From: UBA1952 sp965246855
GTDB taxonomy: Bacteria; Bacteroidota; Bacteroidia; Chitinophagales; Chitinophagaceae
Direction: 5' to 3'
Assembly: GCA_965246855.1 (NCBI GenBank)
Contig: CBDFFP010000002.1
Span: 744,001-808,000, forward strand
DNA length: 64,000 nt
Shown here: positions 59,549 to 64,000 of the stretch, piece by piece
Numbering within the stretch: position 1 is the stretch's first letter
Layout of the letters: each line of letters starts with the position of its first letter
Position numbers and translations under genes: made by a program
Notes under the pieces: model-generated
Seen by the model: only the letters and a program-made list of their open reading frames with translations
Told to the model about the DNA's origin: nothing
The model's database searches: none

Positions 59549-60085
59549 ATGGCTTCTTCCGAACTGCTGCGCCGCCTTGAAAGCACGATTGAAAAAGTCC
59601 AAGACTTTCCTATTCCCGGTGTTCTCTTCCGCGACATCTCGCCCATTTTTCAGCACCCGGATTTGTACACGGAGGTGGTGGAAGATCTGGCTCATTTCAG
59701 CCGGGGGAAAGTGGATGTTGTATGCGGCATTGAAAGCCGGGGTTATCTTTTTGGCATTGCCATTGCGGTGGCGCTGAATGTTCCTTTTGTCTTGATTCGG
59801 AAAGCCGGGAAACTGCCGCCGCCGGTGGTGGGCGAACACTATGCGCTGGAGTACGGGACGGCGAAGATTGAGATGCGCACCGGTGCGATTTCTCCCGGCC
59901 AGCGGGTGTTGGTTCACGATGATTTACTGGCCACGGGCGGCACAACGGAAGCGGCGGCGCGACTGATAGAAGCGCAGGGTGCACGGGCGGTGCAGTTCTC
60001 TTTTCTGATTGGCTTGGAAGCGTTGAAAGGACGGGAGCGGTTGGAGCCTTTTGGGGCAGAGGTGTATGAGGTGGTGCGGTATTGA
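59549..60085 (+). CDS. apt: Adenine phosphoribosyltransferase
   Basis: 178 residues from the ATG at 59549. Salvages adenine to AMP. PRPP-binding VLVHDDLLATGGTTEAA; FPIPGVLFRDISPIFQHPDLYTEVVEDL and GIESRGYLFGIAIA are typical. The frame is open upstream to an ATG at 59360, preceded by AGGAGGAGAAGG, and would add 63 residues with three 14-residue repeats; the conserved family starts near MASSELL, so the short form is preferred. Confidence 0.93.
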   Translation: MASSELLRRLESTIEKVQDFPIPGVLFRDISPIFQHPDLYTEVVEDLAHFSRGKVDVVCGIESRGYLFGIAIAVALNVPFVLIRKAGKLPPPVVGEHYALEYGTAKIEMRTGAISPGQRVLVHDDLLATGGTTEAAARLIEAQGARAVQFSFLIGLEALKGRERLEPFGAEVYEVVRY

Positions 60086-60185
60086 GGATGGCGCAGGCGC
60101 AACAGAATTTCCTTTCAGAAAGGGGTGGATTACCGGAATAATTGAGCGTTGAACAGGGAAGAAGAAAGGCAGACCCAATGGTCAT

Positions 60186-60232
60186 TCTTCTTCCCCATTA
60201 TTCATTAATCATTGCTCCTTATTCATTGCCGT
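60186..60232 (-). repeat. AATGAATAAGGAGCAATGATT short-word repeat at the argS stop
   Basis: The argS TAA is followed on the minus strand by ACGGCAATGAATAAGGAGC and AATGATTAATGAATAATGGGG. Same family as at acn and purF. Confidence 0.75.
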
Positions 60233-62032
60233 TTACATTTTCTCGGGCACCTGTATCCCCAGCAAATTCATCGCGTGCTTCAACACCGTAGCGGTCATGA
60301 TGCACAGCATCAGCCGCAGGTCGCGCTTCTCTTCACTTTCCGCATCGGAGACGGAATGCTGGGCGTAAAAGGAGTTGAATTTCTGCGCCAGTCCGAACGC
60401 GTATTGGCAGATAAGGGACGGATTGTAGTCGGCGGCAGCGGCGGTAATCGTGTCGGGGTATTGCTCTAATTGGAGGAGAATTTCCTTCTCCAACGGCAAC
60501 ACCGGCGCGGTAAGGTCGAAGGTTTGGAAGTGGGTTCTGTCGGTGAAAGGAGAGACGTTTGCCTTGCGCAGAATGGAGTGGATGCGGGCGTGGGCATACT
60601 GCACAAAAGTGGCGGTGAAGCCGTGCAAATCAATGCTCTCCGCCGGGTTGAAAATCATCTTCTTTTTAGGCTCCACGCGCAGGAGATAAAACTTTAGCGC
60701 GCCGGTACCGATCATCTTGTAGAGGGCTTCCAATTCCGACCCGGAAAAGCCGTCGGTTTTTCCTGCTGCTTCGGTTTGCGCCTTCGCCAGAGCGATCATC
60801 TCGTCTATCATGTCGTCGGCGTCCACCACGGTTCCTTCTCGGCTTTTCATCTTGCCGGTTGGTAGCTCCACCATGCCGTAGCTGAGGTGGTGAATACCAT
60901 CCGCGCATGGCTCGCAAAGACGCGTCAGAATGCGCTTCAGCACGTCCATGTGGTAGTTCTGTTCGTCGGCGATAACGTAGATGCTTTCGTCCAGCTTGTA
61001 GTCGTTGTATTTGAGGCGCGCGGTGCCCAAGTCCTGCGTCATGTACACGCTTGTTCCGTCGCCGCGCAGAAGGAGTTTCTGGTCGAGGCCCTCGTCGGTA
61101 AGGTCTATCCAAACGGAGCTGTCTTCTTTGCGAAACAACACACCTTTGCTCAGGCCTTCTTCCACCAGTTGCTTGCCCAAAAGGTAGGTTTCGCTTTCGT
61201 AGTACATCTTGTCAAAGTCCACACCGAGGCGGCGGTAGGTTTCTTCAAAGCCTTTATAGACCCAGCCGTTCATCCGCTCCCACAAAGAATAAATCTCCTT
61301 GTCGCCCCTTTCCCAGCCGCGCAGCATTTCCTGCGCTTCCTTAAAAATCGGCGCTTCGGCTTCAGCCTTTTTCGCGTCCATGCCGCTGGCCATCAACTGC
61401 GCTACTTCTTCTTTGTAGATGTCGTTGTACTTCACGTAGTAGTCGCCTACGAGGTGGTCGCCCTTTGTGCAGGTGCTTTCCGGCGTTGCGCCGTTAGCGT
61501 AGCGTTGCCACGCAATCATGCTCTTGCAAATGTGGATGCCCCGGTCATTCACCAAATTGGCTTTGATAACCTGCTTGCCGTCAGCTTTGAGGATTTCGCT
61601 CACGGCGAAGCCCAGAAAGTTGTTGCGCAGGTGGCCGAAGTGGAGCGGCTTGTTGGTGTTGGGAGAGGAATATTCCACCATCACGCGGTAGGCGCTTTTC
61701 GGTTTTTGGCCCCACAGGCTGTCGTTGAAATGATTAAGGAGAAAAGCTTCCCAATAATCGTCTTGGATGCTCAGGTTGAGGAAGCCACCAACGGTTTTGT
61801 GGCCAGAGAAAAGGCTTGTGTTTTGTGTCAGCCAGTCGCCGATTTTCGCGCCCAGTTCGGTTGGTTTTTGCTTCAACGCTTTCACGTAGGGAAACAACAC
61901 GACGGTGTAATCGCCTTCAAACTCCGGCTTTGTTTCGCTCACGGTTACAGCGGCAGCCTCAAAGGTTTCTTCCGGGAAAAGCGCGCGCAGCGCGTCGGCG
62001 GTGGCACTTTTGATTTGACCAACAAGATTCAT
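60233..62032 (-). CDS. argS: Arginyl-tRNA synthetase
   Basis: 599 residues. N-terminal additional domain (about 1-110); catalytic domain with HFGH at 131-134 (SSPNTNKPLHFGHLRN) and the KMSKS-like KMKSREG at 394-400; DALR anticodon-binding domain (about 470-599, TFVQYAHARIHSILRKA). Charges tRNA-Arg. The start MNLVGQIKSATADAL is normal. Monocistronic. Confidence 0.97.
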   Translation of the reverse strand: MNLVGQIKSATADALRALFPEETFEAAAVTVSETKPEFEGDYTVVLFPYVKALKQKPTELGAKIGDWLTQNTSLFSGHKTVGGFLNLSIQDDYWEAFLLNHFNDSLWGQKPKSAYRVMVEYSSPNTNKPLHFGHLRNNFLGFAVSEILKADGKQVIKANLVNDRGIHICKSMIAWQRYANGATPESTCTKGDHLVGDYYVKYNDIYKEEVAQLMASGMDAKKAEAEAPIFKEAQEMLRGWERGDKEIYSLWERMNGWVYKGFEETYRRLGVDFDKMYYESETYLLGKQLVEEGLSKGVLFRKEDSSVWIDLTDEGLDQKLLLRGDGTSVYMTQDLGTARLKYNDYKLDESIYVIADEQNYHMDVLKRILTRLCEPCADGIHHLSYGMVELPTGKMKSREGTVVDADDMIDEMIALAKAQTEAAGKTDGFSGSELEALYKMIGTGALKFYLLRVEPKKKMIFNPAESIDLHGFTATFVQYAHARIHSILRKANVSPFTDRTHFQTFDLTAPVLPLEKEILLQLEQYPDTITAAAADYNPSLICQYAFGLAQKFNSFYAQHSVSDAESEEKRDLRLMLCIMTATVLKHAMNLLGIQVPEKM

Positions 62033-62166
62033 TGGGCAAAGAAAGAGTAAAATCTAAAGTTGCTGGTGAAAGGACTTCGGCTTTTCCCGTTCGCCATCTA
62101 CCTCAAACATTTATCTTCGCGCTCCTGCGAGGCCAGCAGCTTCGCTTGTTTTTCCCCACTTTTTCT

Positions 62167-63258
62167 ATGCATTCTAAAGTTCGTGCGCTCCTTTCTGCGC
62201 TGGTTGTTTTGACGGTTTTTTCTTCCTGCTCCGAAAAATTTGACGTGATGGCTCCTGCACGGCCTTTTACGATTGTTTATGGCGTTCTGGACGCCGGAGA
62301 CAGCGCCAATTATGTGCGCATCCAACGTGCCTTTGGCAACGAAACGCAAAGTGCACTTGACCTTTCAAAGCTGTCGGATTCTTCTTTCTTTCCTGAATCT
62401 AGCATCACCGTTACGTTTGAGAAGGTGGGCGACACCACAACAAGGCGAATGCTTGGTCGTGTGAAAATGTCCGACGAAGGCTACGCCAAAGCGCCCGGAG
62501 ATTTCTTCACAATGCCCAACTGGGCCTACAAAATCCCTAAATCTATAACGCTAACGCCAGGCGCTACCTACCGCCTCCTGATTAAACACAACGACAACGG
62601 CAATGTGGACACAGCAGAGACCGCAATAGTGGATTTGAATAACGCGCGCATCGCCGAGTTTGACTTAGTGGCCCGGCCCGACCAAAAAGTGGAACTGACT
62701 CCTACAAGCAATGTGGATGACAAGAATGATGGCACCTATAGCTGGCAGATAGTGAGCTATCCCAACAGCAACACGGTCAAGTTCATGAACGCCATTATGC
62801 GGTTCAATTTTGTGGAGAAGCTAATTAGCAGCGGCGCACGAACAGGGAAAGCAGTGGACTATGTTTTCAGCACCCCGGTGAACGCCGGAAACAACCAATG
62901 GACCCCCAGAACTTTTGCTACCGATAAATTCAACAACTTCTACACCGCTATTGTAAACGGCCTGGGTGCCGCTCCCGCAGGTACGGAACGCCTTGTGGAC
63001 AGCTCTACGCTGGTGGCCTACTTCGGATCGCCGGAACTGTATCTCTTCCAGCAAAACCAAACCAGTAGCGGCGGCCTCGGCGGCGACCAGATTCAATACC
63101 GATACACCAATATCCGGGGCAAAAGCGTGATTGGCATCTTCGCCTCGCGCGGCAAGCTGATGCGGCGCGGCGTTCCGCTGACCGACCGGACGGTAGCGGA
63201 GTTAAAGACCAACCCGAACACAAAATCCTGCAACATTACCGGACGGGTTACGCCTTAG
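62167..63258 (+). CDS. Hypothetical lipoprotein, DUF4249-like
   Basis: 363 residues from the ATG at 62167. Lipobox VFSSC with Cys21. The body is beta-rich: TIVYGVLDAGDSANYVRIQRAF, SITVTFEKVGD, IPKSITLTPGATYRLLIKHNDNGNVDTAETAIVDLNN. This layout resembles DUF4249 lipoproteins, which often lie behind TonB-dependent transporters; no transporter is next to it. Family assignment tentative. Confidence 0.75.
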   Translation: MHSKVRALLSALVVLTVFSSCSEKFDVMAPARPFTIVYGVLDAGDSANYVRIQRAFGNETQSALDLSKLSDSSFFPESSITVTFEKVGDTTTRRMLGRVKMSDEGYAKAPGDFFTMPNWAYKIPKSITLTPGATYRLLIKHNDNGNVDTAETAIVDLNNARIAEFDLVARPDQKVELTPTSNVDDKNDGTYSWQIVSYPNSNTVKFMNAIMRFNFVEKLISSGARTGKAVDYVFSTPVNAGNNQWTPRTFATDKFNNFYTAIVNGLGAAPAGTERLVDSSTLVAYFGSPELYLFQQNQTSSGGLGGDQIQYRYTNIRGKSVIGIFASRGKLMRRGVPLTDRTVAELKTNPNTKSCNITGRVTP

Positions 63259-63282
63259 AGAGGTTCTCCAGTAAAACTTTCT

Positions 63283-63313
63283 GCCTTCTGCGTCAGCGCA
63301 GAAGGCTTTTTTC
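63283..63313 (+). terminator. Rho-independent terminator before dnaK
   Basis: GCCTTCTGCG/CGCAGAAGGC with a four-base loop and TTTTTTCT. Confidence 0.9.
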
Positions 63314-63446
63314 TGCCAAATAATCGTCAAAGTCTGCCATTTCTTCAAGCCTTTTTGTTTGGTGCAGCATTTGATTACATCCAAAAGCATTGCAGGCGGG
63401 CATTTCTCCCCCTGCTCTCTTCCACTTTAAAATTCCACATCCTTAT

Positions 63447-64000
63447 ATGAGCAAAATAATCGGCATTGACCTCGGTACCACCAACTCCTGCGTGGCCGTG
63501 ATGGAAGGCGCAGAGCCTACGGTAATCGCTAACGACGAAGGCCGTCGCACGACGCCTTCCGTGGTTGCCTTCCTGAAGAACGGTGAGCGCAAAGTGGGCG
63601 ACCCGGCCAAGCGCCAGGCGATTACCAACCCAAGCGCGACCATTATGTCCATCAAGCGCTTCATGGGCCGCCGCTTTGATGAAGTAACAGGCGAGATGGA
63701 ACACAATTCCTACAAGATTGTGAAGGGCGACAACAACACGCCCCGCGTTCAGATTGACGACCGGCAGTACACGCCGCAGGAACTCTCCGCCATGATTCTC
63801 CAGAAGATGAAAAAGACGGCGGAAGATTTCCTCGGACAAGAAGTGAAGGAAGCCGTGATTACTGTTCCCGCTTACTTTAACGACGCGCAGCGCCAGGCGA
63901 CCAAAGAAGCCGGAGAAATTGCGGGCCTTACCGTGCGCCGTATCATCAATGAACCCACCGCAGCGGCCCTTGCTTACGGCCTTGACAAGCAGGATAAAGA
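63447..64000 (+). CDS. dnaK: Chaperone DnaK (Hsp70), 3' end cut by window edge
   Basis: First 184 codons. The ATPase domain begins MSKIIGIDLGTTNSCVAVMEG with the phosphate-binding loop; NDEGRRTTPSVVAF, TNPSATIMSIKRFMGR, QEVKEAVITVPAYFNDAQRQATKEAG and RIINEPTAAALAYGLDK follow. It is the partner of the J-domain protein CbpA encoded 40 kb away. No grpE or dnaJ is in the window, and no CIRCE-type inverted repeat was seen upstream. Confidence 0.97.
   Translation, partial: MSKIIGIDLGTTNSCVAVMEGAEPTVIANDEGRRTTPSVVAFLKNGERKVGDPAKRQAITNPSATIMSIKRFMGRRFDEVTGEMEHNSYKIVKGDNNTPRVQIDDRQYTPQELSAMILQKMKKTAEDFLGQEVKEAVITVPAYFNDAQRQATKEAGEIAGLTVRRIINEPTAAALAYGLDKQDK

Overview
This window is a stretch of ordinary chromosome from a member of the Bacteroidota, probably near the Chitinophagales/Sphingobacteriales, judged from gene content. 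It carries type IX secretion system (T9SS) sorting domains on several secreted proteins, a PorP/SprF-type protein next to a TPR/PD40/OmpA protein, the Bacteroidota-type long PurF, CbpA with CbpM, and putative -7 promoter elements of the form TAnnTTTG. No phage, insertion sequence, CRISPR array or conjugative module was seen.

Layout. 1-5.7 kb: sppA (cut by the left edge), three small genes of unknown role, a small HTH protein, a PspC-domain protein and aconitase. 5.7-14.4 kb: a tandem pair of giant FN3/repeat T9SS cargo genes; the first is decayed (two nonsense codons and a frameshift), the second intact. 14.5-21 kb: leucine dehydrogenase, purC, a 43-bp tandem array, a DUF922-like protein, hutU, a retropepsin-like protein with a mutated catalytic motif, and ispF. 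21-25.9 kb: YtxH-like protein, a 55-residue lipoprotein, cbpM-cbpA, a secreted metzincin and a VirK-like protein. 25.9-29.6 kb: an AT-richer islet with a 21-bp array, an HNH endonuclease, three tandem NTR/TIMP-like secreted proteins, and tRNA-Pro and tRNA-Ser. 29.6-38 kb: REP-like palindromes, dnaA, a split 5'-nucleotidase, an acyltransferase, a frameshifted T9SS cargo gene and a 2-oxoacid dehydrogenase E2. 38-47 kb: an ECF sigma factor with putative anti-sigma factor and outer-membrane protein, rnhB, a GT2 glycosyltransferase, a hotdog thioesterase, oxyR, a spermidine-synthase-like protein, an M48 lipoprotein, plsY and prmA. 47-54.4 kb: the T9SS-associated pair, ftsK and a LolA-like protein. 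54.6-64 kb: an unknown protein, a second 21-bp array, a lipoprotein, fabD, purF, a 42-bp array, apt, argS, a lipoprotein and the start of dnaK.

The genes are mostly housekeeping and monocistronic or in pairs. The unusual layer lies between them. Three arrays have periods that are exact multiples of 21 bp (two DNA turns, or seven codons), and a fourth has a 43-bp period. At least a dozen genes have one of several unrelated repeat families starting exactly at, or within a few bases of, their stop codon, while another short word (GTAGAAAG) clusters at promoters. I consider that positional pattern, the 21n-bp arrays (one of which may be translated as an N-terminal extension of Apt) and the NTR/TIMP-like triplet the most interesting content. 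All periods and coordinates were counted by hand; no database search was possible.
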